Assembly: GCA_036556325.1 (NCBI GenBank)
Contig: DATBJR010000048.1
Location: 1-64,000, forward strand
Length of the DNA: 64,000 nucleotides
Source of the DNA: DASSCW01 sp036556325
GTDB taxonomy: Bacteria; Chloroflexota; Limnocylindria; QHBO01
Reading direction: 5' to 3'
Both the position numbers and the translations under genes were made by a program. Position 1 is the stretch's first letter; each line of letters begins with the position of its first letter. The notes below the pieces were generated by a model, which was not told the origin of the DNA, searched no databases, and saw only the letters and a program-made list of their open reading frames with translations. Below are positions 42,257-50,176 of this stretch, piece by piece.

Positions 42257-42262
42257 ATGATA
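42257..42262 (-). promoter_or_regulatory. Putative -10 box of the RimJ-like gene
   Basis: TATCAT on the minus strand six bases before the GTG at 42250, which supports that start codon. Confidence 0.45.
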
Positions 42263-42293
42263 CCGGCCGGTTGCGTGGCGGACCCGCCGCGCG

Positions 42294-42299
42294 TACCGT
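42294..42299 (+). promoter_or_regulatory. Putative -10 box of the MoxR/VWA operon
   Basis: TACCGT nine bases before the ATG at 42309. Weak hexamer, supported only by its position. Confidence 0.35.
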
Positions 42300-42308
42300 G
42301 CCGACACG

Positions 42309-43229
42309 ATGGATCGTGCCCTCGTCGACTGGTTCCGGCGTTTTCCAGAGGGCTGGTGGGGATACCACTGGTCGCTGCCGCAGCCGATGAGCTCCGTCGA
42401 GATCGTCCGAGCCGGCAGCCTGGATGCCCGGCTGATGGCCACCCTCTGGGCCGTCATGGCGCGCCGCCGCGGCGTGATGCTCGCCAGCGAGGCGCCCCAG
42501 GCCGGCAAGACCACCACCCTGTCGGCGCTGGTCGACTTCCTGCCCGATCGCACCGTTGGCGTCTTCCTGCGGGGCTGGGCGCAGGACATGAGCTGGACCG
42601 ACGAGATCGGGCCCGACCGCGGCTTCCTGCTGGTCAACGAGCTGAGCGACCACCTGCCGATCTACGTCTGGGGTCCGAACGCGCGTGCCGCCCTGCAGCT
42701 GGCCGGCTCGGGCTACGGCTTTGGCGGCACCATGCACGCCGATTCCCTGGACGAGGCGCTGGACTGCCTGCGAGGCGAGGTTGGTGCGGCCGATGCGGAC
42801 CTCGCCGGCCTCACTGTCTACCTCCAGTACTCGGCCTACCGCACGCCGGGCGGCATGTACCGCCGCGTCGAGGAGGCCTGGCATCTGCCGCTGGATGCCG
42901 ATGGCGCCCTGGCACCGGTCCGCCTGGCGGCACTGGCCGGTGGCCGCTCGCCGCGGCTCACCGGCGCCCAGCGGTTGCCGGTGCCACCGATCCTGGCCAC
43001 CGACGGCGGCCGCCGGGCGCGCGCCCTGGAGCATGACCCCGCGGCGTACGAGGTGCTGGCCACGTCGCTGGGCATCAGCAGCCGGACCCTGGAGGCGGAG
43101 CTCACCCAGCGCGCCGGGTTCCTGCTGGCGCTGGCTGACCGCGGCATCTGCTCCCCACCGGATGTGGCGCGCGCCGTCCTCGATTACCCGACCCTGCCCG
43201 ACACCGCGATCGAAGGAGCCAGCGCATGA
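42309..43229 (+). CDS. PilT/CpaF-like (secretion-ATPase-related) P-loop protein
   Basis: A 306-residue soluble protein. Residues about 55-70 read GVMLASEAPQAGKTTTLSAL, a P-loop of the type seen in PilT/VirB11-family ATPases (K67, T68), though APQAGKTT lacks the first glycine of GxxxxGK[ST]. SGYGFGGTMHADSLDEAL matches the His-box GTxHA/TxS of those ATPases. There is no N-terminal oligomerisation domain or tetracysteine, and the C terminus (residues 225-306) is different. It is therefore a short, divergent relative. It overlaps the MoxR gene by four bases (ATGA) and heads the four-gene operon. Its role is unknown, perhaps delivering energy or scaffolding to the MoxR/VWA pair. Confidence 0.7.
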   Translation: MDRALVDWFRRFPEGWWGYHWSLPQPMSSVEIVRAGSLDARLMATLWAVMARRRGVMLASEAPQAGKTTTLSALVDFLPDRTVGVFLRGWAQDMSWTDEIGPDRGFLLVNELSDHLPIYVWGPNARAALQLAGSGYGFGGTMHADSLDEALDCLRGEVGAADADLAGLTVYLQYSAYRTPGGMYRRVEEAWHLPLDADGALAPVRLAALAGGRSPRLTGAQRLPVPPILATDGGRRARALEHDPAAYEVLATSLGISSRTLEAELTQRAGFLLALADRGICSPPDVARAVLDYPTLPDTAIEGASA

Positions 43230-44641
43230 CCGAGTCGCCATCCATCCGCACCCTGGGCGAGCTGCGCGCCAGCGGCTACCGGGCGCGGGGCGTCAAGGCC
43301 GAGATGCGCGGCAACCTGCTGCGCATGCTCCGCGCCGGCGAACCGCTGCTGCCGGGCATCCTGGGCTACGACGACACGGTCCTGCCGCAGATCGAGAACG
43401 CGGTCCTGGCCGGCCAGGACGTGATCCTGCTGGGAGAGCGGGGCCAGGCCAAGAGCCGGATCGCGCGGTCGCTCGTCACGCTGCTGGATGAGTGGGTGCC
43501 GGAGGTGGCCGGCGCGGAACTGCACGACGACCCGCTGCGACCGGTGAGCGCGTACGCGCGGGCCCTGGTCGCCGAGCAGGGCGACGAGACACCCGTCGCC
43601 TGGCTGCACCGCGACCACCGCTATGGCGAGAAGCTGGCCACGCCAGACATCACCATTGCCGACCTGGTCGGCGAGGTCGATCCGGTGAAGGTGGCCGAGG
43701 GGCGGTACCTCTCCGACGAGCTGACGATCCACTACGGGCTGCTGCCGCGCACCAACCGGGGCATCTTCGCCATGAACGAGCTGCCCGATTTGGCCGAGCG
43801 GATCCAGGTGGGCCTGCTCAACCTGATGGAGGAGCGCGACGTCCAGATCCGCGGCTACAAGGTCCGGCTGGAGCTCGACCTGTTCGTCATCGCCTCGGCC
43901 AACCCGGAGGACTACACCAGCCGCGGGCGGATCATCACGCCGCTCAAGGACCGCTTCGGCGCGCAGATCCGAACGCACTACCCGGAAGATCCCGAGGTCG
44001 AGATCGCGATCGTGGAGGCTGAGCGCACCGCGTTCGAGGACGAGGCCTCGGCCGAGGTGCCGGTCCACGTGCCTGGCTTCATGCGCGAGGTCATCGCCGA
44101 GCTCTCCCAGCTCGCGCGCCGCTCATCGGAGGTGAGCCAGCGGTCCGGGGTTAGCGTCCGCGTCACCATCGCGAACCACGAGACGCTGCTGGCGGCCGCC
44201 CTGAAGCGCGCCGTCCGGCTCGGCGAGCCCACCGCCGCGCCGCGGATCAGCGACCTGCCCGCCGTGATCGCCTCCACGGCCGGCAAGATCGAGCTCGAGA
44301 CCCTGGGCGACGAGGCGCGGGAGGATAAGGTCATCGACAAGCTGGTCCAGCGCGCGGTGATCAACGTCTTCAACCGCCACTTCGTCATCTCCGAGCTCGC
44401 CGCCCTGATCGAGCGTTTCGAGGACGGCGCGGATGCGGAGGTGGGGGAGACCATCGGCTCGGACGTCCACGAGCGCCTGGTCGACGCGCTGCCGGAGCTG
44501 CGCCGCGCGGTGAGCCGGCTGGATGTCGGCGAGTCGCCCGCCGGCGTGGCGAGCGGCGTCGAGTTCGTCCTCGAGGGGCTTCACCTCAACCGACGGCTCA
44601 ACAAGGAACGCCGCGGTGGCGGCATCCGCTACGCCCGCTGA
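43226..44641 (+). CDS. MoxR-family AAA+ ATPase (ChlI-like)
   Basis: A 471-residue AAA+ protein. Walker A is GERGQAKS at residues 70-77, and GIFAMNELPDLAERIQVGLL carries Walker B. A sensor-1 region (LFVIASANPEDYTSRGRIITPLKDRFGAQI) and a long C-terminal helical lid follow. The family resembles the I-subunit of magnesium chelatase and MoxR chaperones, which work with VWA-domain partners to insert cofactors or mature proteins. The VWA gene is 450 bases downstream in the same operon. The start overlaps the PilT-like gene's stop (ATGA). Confidence 0.9.
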   Translation: MTESPSIRTLGELRASGYRARGVKAEMRGNLLRMLRAGEPLLPGILGYDDTVLPQIENAVLAGQDVILLGERGQAKSRIARSLVTLLDEWVPEVAGAELHDDPLRPVSAYARALVAEQGDETPVAWLHRDHRYGEKLATPDITIADLVGEVDPVKVAEGRYLSDELTIHYGLLPRTNRGIFAMNELPDLAERIQVGLLNLMEERDVQIRGYKVRLELDLFVIASANPEDYTSRGRIITPLKDRFGAQIRTHYPEDPEVEIAIVEAERTAFEDEASAEVPVHVPGFMREVIAELSQLARRSSEVSQRSGVSVRVTIANHETLLAAALKRAVRLGEPTAAPRISDLPAVIASTAGKIELETLGDEAREDKVIDKLVQRAVINVFNRHFVISELAALIERFEDGADAEVGETIGSDVHERLVDALPELRRAVSRLDVGESPAGVASGVEFVLEGLHLNRRLNKERRGGGIRYAR

Positions 44642-45095
44642 CCCCGGGCGCCGCCGGTCGGACGCCTTCCCGCGCGAGGCGGTGCTGGCCCTCGTGCGAC
44701 GCATGCCCGCCTACGCCCGCCTGGGCTGGGCGTTGGGCCGTGACCCGGCGCTGAGCGGCGGACGCCGCGCGGCCGTGCTGGCCGCTGCCGCCTACGTCGT
44801 CTCGCCCATCGACCTGGTGCCGGGGATCATCCCGCTGGCGGGGCAGCTCGACGATGCCGCAGTCGCGCTGCTGGGCCTGCGCTTCGCGCTGCGCGGCCTG
44901 CCGGCTTCCCGGCGCGACGCTCACCTGGCGGCGGCGGGCGTGACCGCGGCGCAGCTTGACCAGGATCTGTCGACGGTCCGGCAGAGCGCCGCCTGGCTCG
45001 CGCGAGGCGCGGGGCGGGTCAGCGCCCGGATCGGGGCCGGCGCGGGCCGGTTCGTAGGGCGGGGGCTGCGGGCCGCCTGGGGGAGGTGGCGGTGA
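44616..45095 (+). CDS. DUF1232 (YkvA-like) small membrane protein
   Basis: A 159-residue protein. The DUF1232 signature is AAAAYVVSPIDLVPGIIPLAGQLDDAAVALLGLRF (around residues 43-77), with two hydrophobic segments, and a Gly/Arg-rich C terminus (GAGRVSARIGAGAGRFVGRG). Start at GTG 44616 with AAGGA eight bases upstream, inside the last codons of the MoxR gene. The family's function is not known. Placement between MoxR and VWA genes suggests a membrane partner of that pair. Confidence 0.8.
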   Translation: MAASATPADPGRRRSDAFPREAVLALVRRMPAYARLGWALGRDPALSGGRRAAVLAAAAYVVSPIDLVPGIIPLAGQLDDAAVALLGLRFALRGLPASRRDAHLAAAGVTAAQLDQDLSTVRQSAAWLARGAGRVSARIGAGAGRFVGRGLRAAWGRWR

Positions 45096-47125
45096 GCCTC
45101 TACCGCTACTCGCGCTGGGATGGCAGCCAGCAGCTGCCGCCGTTCGACGCCGACGACGTCCTGGATGCGCTGTCGGAGGACGTGCTCGCCGACGGCGACA
45201 TCCGGCGGGCGCTGCAGCGCCTCATGCAGCGCGGTATGCGCGGCATGCGTGGTGGCGACGTGCCTGGCCTGCGACGGATCGTGGACCGCCTTCGGCAGCG
45301 GCGTCAGGAGGAGCTGGAGCGCAGCAACCTGGACGGCGTGCTCGACGACCTCGCCGACCGGCTGGACGGCATCGTGGAGCAGGAGCGCTCGGGAATCGAG
45401 CAGCGGCTGCAGGCCGCGGAGCAATCCTCGCTCGACGCGCCGCCGGGGGAGGCACAGGACCGGGCGCGCATGGCCGAGCAGGTGCTGCGGCGAGCCGCGC
45501 AGCAGCGGCGCGACCGGTTGGACGCCCTGGGCCCCGGCCTGGCGGAACGGCTGCATGGCCTGCGCGACTACGAGTTCATGGATCCCGCCGCCCGCGATGC
45601 GTTCAACGCCCTGACCGACGAGCTGCGGCAGCAGCTGATGCAGACCTACTTCCAGGGTCTCAAGGAGGGCGTGGCCGGCCTCACGCCGGAGGACCTCGAT
45701 GGGGTGCGGCAGATGGTTCGCGACCTGAACTCGCTGCTGGAGAAGCATGCGTCGGGAGCCGATACCCGCGCCGACTTCGAGGCCTTCATGGCCCAGCACG
45801 GCCAGTACTTCCCGCCGGGCATCGCCAACGTGGACGAGCTGATCGAACACCTGCACCGCCAGGCCTCGCAGATGGCTTCCCTGCTCAACAGCATGAGCCC
45901 GCAGATGCGCGAGGAGCTGCAGCAGCTGATGGATGACCTGCTGCGCGACGATCGGCTGCGCTGGGACATGGCGCGCCTGGCGGGCAACCTCCAGGGGCTG
46001 CGCCCGGACCAGCCGTTCGGCGAACCCTACCCCTTCTCCGGCGACGAGCCGATGGGCCTGGTGGACGCCCTCTCCGCCATCGACCGGCAGCAGCAGTTCG
46101 ACGCCATGGAGCAGGAGCTCCTCGGCGCCCGGGATCCCGACGCGCTCGACCACCTGGACGCCGAGCAGCTCAGGCAGCTCGCCGGTGAGGATGCGGAGGA
46201 AGATCTGGAGCGGCTCCGTGAGCTGACCCGGGCGCTGGAAGAGGCCGGCTACCTCGAACGGGACGGCGGTCGGCTGGAGCTGACCCCGCGCGCCGCACGC
46301 CGGATGGGGATGCGGGCCCTGACCGAGATCTTCAGCCGGCTGCGGCGCGAGTCACTCGGCGGGCACCCGCTGCCGAGCGCCGGCGGCAGCGGCGAGCCGA
46401 CTGACGAGACGAAGGCGTACGAGCACGGCGATCCCTTCGTGCTCGACCTCAACCGCACTCTCTTCAACGCCATGGCGCGCTCTGGCCCCGGCACGCCGCT
46501 GCAGCTGGCACCCGACGACTTCGAGGTCCGGCGCTCGGAGGAGGCCACCGTCTCGTCGACGGTCCTGCTGCTCGACATGAGCCGCTCGATGCTGCTGCGC
46601 GGCTGCTCCACGGCCGCCAAGCGCGTCGCCATGGCGCTGCACACGCTGATCCACACCCGCTACCCGCGCGACCGGCTCTACGTGGTCGGCTTCGCGTACT
46701 ACGCCCGCCAAATCAAGCCGGAGGCCATCGCCACGCTGTCGCCGTACGAATTCGAGTACGGGACCAACCTGCAGCACGCCCTGATGATCGCGCGCCAGCT
46801 CCTCGGCCGGCGCAGCGGCGGCAACAAGGAGATCGTGGTGATCACCGACGGCGAGCCGACCGCCCACATCGCCAACGGCCAGGTGGAGTTCGCCTACCCG
46901 CCGACGATCCACACCATGCAGTCGACGCTGCGCGAGGTCGGCCGGGCCACCAAGGAGGGCATCGTGATCAACACGTTCATGCTCGAGCGGTCGCGCTACC
47001 TATCGGAGTTCGTGGACCTCATGAGCCGCATCAACCGCGGCCGCGCCTTCTACGTCGAGCCGGAGCACCTGGGCGAGTACGTGCTGGTCGACTACGTCGC
47101 CAAGAAGCGCCGGCGCGTGGCCTGA
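45092..47125 (+). CDS. VWA-domain protein, MoxR partner
   Basis: A 677-residue protein with a long N-terminal helical region full of Gln/Glu/Arg (residues 30-400). A C-terminal von Willebrand A domain (about residues 490-660) has a full MIDAS: D495, S497 and S499 in LLDMSRSM, the Thr of YGTNLQHAL and the Asp of VVITDGEPT. It likely binds a divalent metal and partner proteins and is acted on by the MoxR ATPase. GTG at 45092 is preferred, with GGGAGG just before it and a 4-base overlap with the DUF1232 gene. No membrane segment. Confidence 0.9.
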   Translation: MSLYRYSRWDGSQQLPPFDADDVLDALSEDVLADGDIRRALQRLMQRGMRGMRGGDVPGLRRIVDRLRQRRQEELERSNLDGVLDDLADRLDGIVEQERSGIEQRLQAAEQSSLDAPPGEAQDRARMAEQVLRRAAQQRRDRLDALGPGLAERLHGLRDYEFMDPAARDAFNALTDELRQQLMQTYFQGLKEGVAGLTPEDLDGVRQMVRDLNSLLEKHASGADTRADFEAFMAQHGQYFPPGIANVDELIEHLHRQASQMASLLNSMSPQMREELQQLMDDLLRDDRLRWDMARLAGNLQGLRPDQPFGEPYPFSGDEPMGLVDALSAIDRQQQFDAMEQELLGARDPDALDHLDAEQLRQLAGEDAEEDLERLRELTRALEEAGYLERDGGRLELTPRAARRMGMRALTEIFSRLRRESLGGHPLPSAGGSGEPTDETKAYEHGDPFVLDLNRTLFNAMARSGPGTPLQLAPDDFEVRRSEEATVSSTVLLLDMSRSMLLRGCSTAAKRVAMALHTLIHTRYPRDRLYVVGFAYYARQIKPEAIATLSPYEFEYGTNLQHALMIARQLLGRRSGGNKEIVVITDGEPTAHIANGQVEFAYPPTIHTMQSTLREVGRATKEGIVINTFMLERSRYLSEFVDLMSRINRGRAFYVEPEHLGEYVLVDYVAKKRRRVA

Positions 47126-47126
47126 C

Positions 47127-48050
47127 GTGGCGAGGCCGCTGAAGGTCGGGGTCCAGCTGCCCGAGGTCGAGTACGTCGTCCGCTGGAGCGAGCTGCGGGC
47201 CATGGCCCAGACGGCGGAGGCCATCGGCCTGGACTCGGTCTGGGTCGGCGACCACCTGCTGTACCACTGGGTCGACAAGCCGCCACGCGGACCGTGGGAG
47301 GCGTGGTCGACCCTCGCCGGACTGGCGGCCGTGACCGAGCGCATCGAGCTGGGGCCGCTGGTGGCAGCGACCAGCTTCCACAACCCGGCCATGATCGCCA
47401 AGAAGGCAGCGGCGATCGAGGAGATCAGTGGCGGGCGGCTGATCCTGGGCCTCGGCGCCGGCTGGAACCGGACCGAGTACGACGCCTTCGGGTTTCCCTA
47501 CGACCATCGGGTCAGCCGGTTCGAAGAGGCCTTCACCATCGTCCGCCGCCTGCTCCGCGAGGGCTATTGCGACTTCGACGGCCGCTACTACCAGGTCCGC
47601 GACTGTGAGCTGCTGCCACGCGGCCCGCGGCCGGAGGGTCCGCCGCTGATGGTCGGTTCGGAGGGGGAGCGGATGCTCTCGATCACGCTGCCCCACGTCG
47701 GGGCCTGGAACGCCTGGTTCGATTGGTTCGACAACTCGCTGGAGCGCTATCGCGAGCTGCGTGATCGCATTGACGCCGCCTGCCGGCGTGCCGGTCGTGA
47801 CCCGGCCGAGGTGGAGCGCACGGTGGCGCTGTTCGTGACGCTGCCCGCGGCCAGGGGCCGTCCCAGCGGGCGCCCTCCGGACCCCACCGCGCCCGAGACG
47901 GCGCCGCTCAGCGGCGAGCCGGAAGCGCTCGCCGCCAGCCTCCGCGCCTTCGCGGCCGAAGGCGTCGGCCACGTGCAGCTCGTCCTCGACCCGATCACGG
48001 CCGACAGCGTGGCCGCCCTGGCCCCCACGCTCGCCCTGCTCGACGCCTGA
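47127..48050 (+). CDS. F420-dependent LLM-class oxidoreductase (luciferase-like)
   Basis: A 307-residue TIM barrel: LKVGVQLPEVEYVVRWSELRAMAQTAEAIGLDSVWVGDHLL, AATSFHNPAMIAKKAAAIEEISGGRLILGLGAGWNRTEYDAFGFP and REGYCDFDGRYYQVRD. These are family-typical segments of the luciferase-like monooxygenase/F420 reductase group. It uses F420 or FMN to reduce or oxidise an unknown substrate. Its GTG lies one base after the VWA stop and may be co-transcribed with that operon, although the function looks unrelated. Second F420-type enzyme of the window. Confidence 0.85.
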   Translation: MARPLKVGVQLPEVEYVVRWSELRAMAQTAEAIGLDSVWVGDHLLYHWVDKPPRGPWEAWSTLAGLAAVTERIELGPLVAATSFHNPAMIAKKAAAIEEISGGRLILGLGAGWNRTEYDAFGFPYDHRVSRFEEAFTIVRRLLREGYCDFDGRYYQVRDCELLPRGPRPEGPPLMVGSEGERMLSITLPHVGAWNAWFDWFDNSLERYRELRDRIDAACRRAGRDPAEVERTVALFVTLPAARGRPSGRPPDPTAPETAPLSGEPEALAASLRAFAAEGVGHVQLVLDPITADSVAALAPTLALLDA

Positions 48051-48057
48051 CGGCTGC

Positions 48058-48063
48058 TATCCT
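48058..48063 (+). promoter_or_regulatory. Putative -10 box of the small-protein/DppA operon
   Basis: TATCCT seven bases before the ATG at 48071; leaderless arrangement, just after the F420 enzyme stop. Confidence 0.45.
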
Positions 48064-48070
48064 CGCCGCC

Positions 48071-48439
48071 ATGGACGACGAGGGCACCGCCCTGCCGCTC
48101 GGTCCCTCGGGTCGCCTCGAGGCGGTCCCGCTGAGCAACGCTGCCGGCGACCATGCGCTGCTCATTCGCCAGGGTGAGGAAACCCGGGCGCTGCTGACCG
48201 GCGAGCGTGGCACGGAACGCGAGCGGGTGATCGTCATCCCGCTCGACGAGGACATCGAGACGCGCGTCGACGGCGACGCGCTGGCCGTCTGGCTGACCCG
48301 CGGCTCGGTGGCGCCGGTGCGCGCCGAGGTGCCGGCCTGGGCGAATGCCATCGGATTCGCGCTCGTGCTGGCCGTCATCGGCCTGGCCGTCCTGGGCAGC
48401 CTGACCTTCTTCGCCTGGCTGGCAGGCGTGCTGACGTGA
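48071..48439 (+). CDS. Small membrane protein of unknown function
   Basis: A 122-residue protein. The first 90 residues are polar, with many charged strands (RERVIVIPLDEDIETRVDGDA), and residues about 95-120 form one transmembrane helix (FALVLAVIGLAVLGSLTFFA) close to the C terminus. I do not recognise a family. It begins the 48-49.6 kb operon and overlaps the next gene by four bases (GTGA), implying a partner role. Confidence 0.65.
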   Translation: MDDEGTALPLGPSGRLEAVPLSNAAGDHALLIRQGEETRALLTGERGTERERVIVIPLDEDIETRVDGDALAVWLTRGSVAPVRAEVPAWANAIGFALVLAVIGLAVLGSLTFFAWLAGVLT

Positions 48440-48744
48440 CCGATGCGCCCCGCGGCATGATGCCGCCCAGCTCGGGCCTGATCGCCATGCGCATCGGCCT
48501 CGAATTTGGCTCGGCCGAGGACTTCACGAGCAGCCTGGAGCGCGCACTGGCGCGCGGTGGCGAGCGTGGCGCGACGGTGGTGGCGCTGCTCGATCGCGGC
48601 GACATCTCGATCCACATCCCGCGCGAGGACGGGCCGTCGTGGAACACCGTGCCGCTGGTCCACCTCCACCGCGGCCAGCAGCCGGCCCAGGCCGATTGGG
48701 CCACCGCCAATGGCATCCTGGAGAAGCTCGAGCGCTACCGATGA
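48436..48744 (+). CDS. Small soluble hypothetical protein
   Basis: A 102-residue protein starting at GTG 48436. MRIGLEFGSAEDFTSSLERALARGGERGATVVALLDRGDISIHIP looks like an alternating helix and strand fold of about 75 residues. I know no family for it. Overlaps of 4 bases with both the upstream membrane protein and the downstream DppA-like peptidase (ATGA) place all three on one message, so it may assist one of them. Confidence 0.65.
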   Translation: MTDAPRGMMPPSSGLIAMRIGLEFGSAEDFTSSLERALARGGERGATVVALLDRGDISIHIPREDGPSWNTVPLVHLHRGQQPAQADWATANGILEKLERYR

Positions 48745-49592
48745 CGCGGCTGTACCTGAGCGTCGACATGGAGGGCCTGGCGGGCGTGGCACACCCGGCG
48801 CAGACCTTCTTCGGCCGCGACGGTGCCACCGACCGGGTCGACTACGACCGCAGCCGCGCCCTGATGGCCGGCGAGACGAATGCCGCCATCGGCGCCGCCT
48901 TCGAGGCGGGCATGACCGAAGTCATCGTCAACGACTCGCACTGGCAAATGCGCAATCTGCGGGCGGAGGACCTGGATCCGCGGGCGCGGCTGATCATCGG
49001 CGACAAGCCGTACTCCATGACCCAGGGCATCGGCCCCGAGGGCGACGGGCTGGGCTTCGCCGCGGCCGCCTTCGTCGGCTATCACGCCGGGGCCGGGCAT
49101 CCGACCGGGATCATCGCCCACACCTACGCCGGCGTGGCGGTGCTCGAGGCCCGGATCAACGGGGTGCCACACAACGAGGCGGGCCTCAACGCGCTGCGGC
49201 TGGGCCATTTCGGCGTGCCCGTGGCGCTGGTCAGCGGGGATGACGCGCTGGCCGGGGAGATCGAGCTGCAGCTGCCCTGGGCAGAGCGGGTGGTGGTCAA
49301 GCGGGCCCAGGCGGGATTCGTGGCCGAATCGGACGCCCCGGAGACGGCGCGTCGGGCGATCGCGGAGGGCATGGCACTGGCGCTCGGGCGGCTGGACGAG
49401 ATGCCGCTCTACCGGCTGCCCGAGCTGCGGCTGGAGGTCGACCTGCGCCTGCCGGTGATGGCCGATTTCTGTGCGCTGATCCCGGGCGTGGAGCGCATCG
49501 GCCCACGGACGGTGGCGAGCGAGGCTGCCGATCCGGACGCCATGTTCGCCACCTTCATCTCCATCGTGCGCATGGCGCAGGTCCCCGGCTAG
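48741..49592 (+). CDS. D-aminopeptidase, M55 (DppA-like)
   Basis: A 283-residue zinc peptidase. The start LYLSVDMEGLAGV gives ligands Asp9 and Glu11, then VIVNDSHWQMRNL and GYHAGAGHPTGIIAHTYAGVAV provide the later histidines, in the order of Bacillus DppA. DppA removes D-amino acids from short peptides, usually to recycle cell-wall peptides. It is last in the three-gene operon. The two unknown small proteins upstream might influence its localisation. No signal peptide, so it is cytoplasmic. Confidence 0.88.
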   Translation: MTRLYLSVDMEGLAGVAHPAQTFFGRDGATDRVDYDRSRALMAGETNAAIGAAFEAGMTEVIVNDSHWQMRNLRAEDLDPRARLIIGDKPYSMTQGIGPEGDGLGFAAAAFVGYHAGAGHPTGIIAHTYAGVAVLEARINGVPHNEAGLNALRLGHFGVPVALVSGDDALAGEIELQLPWAERVVVKRAQAGFVAESDAPETARRAIAEGMALALGRLDEMPLYRLPELRLEVDLRLPVMADFCALIPGVERIGPRTVASEAADPDAMFATFISIVRMAQVPG

Positions 49593-49600
49593 CCCGCGCC

Positions 49601-50176
49601 GTGGCCGGACGGATCACCCGCATCGAGCGCGCGCCGGCGGGCGCGGCCGTGGCGCCGATGGATGCCGACCAGCAACGCTGGCTGCGCGCGATGATGGCCC
49701 GCTTCGCCACCGGCGTCAGCGTGGTCGCTGCCCGCCACGGTCCGCTGCTGGCCGGGATGACCGCCAATGCGATCGCCAGCATCAGCATCGATCCGCCGCT
49801 CATGCTGGCCAGCATCAACCGCAAGTCGGAGACGCACGGCGCCATCCTGGGCAGCCACTCGTTCGCGGTCAGCGTGCTGTCGGCCGAGCAGCGTGCGCTG
49901 GCCGATTGCTTCGCGCAGCCGACCACCGCCGCCAAGCTCCAGCGCTTCTGCGATGCCCCGTGGCATGACGCCGAGACCGGCTCGCCGATCCTGGACGGGG
50001 CAATCGCCTTCTTCGACTGCCGCCTCGTCGACCAGCATCCCGGCGGCGACCACACGATGTTCGTGGGCGAGATCGTCGCCGCCGGCTTCGAGGACGCCGG
50101 CGAGCCGCTGATCTGGTTCGGCTCGCGGTACCGCGAGCTCGCCCCGCTGAGCGGGGAGCCGTCCAGCCCGGACTAG
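49601..50176 (+). CDS. Flavin reductase-like (FMN-binding split barrel) protein
   Basis: A 191-residue split-barrel protein of the flavin reductase domain: MARFATGVSVVAARHGPLLAGMTANAIASISIDPPLMLASINRKSETHGAI near residues 27-85, and later DHTMFVGEIVAAGFEDAGEPLIWFGSRYREL. It is the reductase half of two-component flavin monooxygenases or a stand-alone FMN reductase. No monooxygenase gene is adjacent. GTG at 49601; its stop shares a CTAG with the convergent aminotransferase stop. Confidence 0.85.
   Translation: MAGRITRIERAPAGAAVAPMDADQQRWLRAMMARFATGVSVVAARHGPLLAGMTANAIASISIDPPLMLASINRKSETHGAILGSHSFAVSVLSAEQRALADCFAQPTTAAKLQRFCDAPWHDAETGSPILDGAIAFFDCRLVDQHPGGDHTMFVGEIVAAGFEDAGEPLIWFGSRYRELAPLSGEPSSPD

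Noticed and set aside
42309..47125. MoxR/VWA operon as a phage-defence system
   Set aside because: No nuclease, protease effector, toxin or mobile-element gene lies nearby and the setting is metabolic core; the link would be guesswork.
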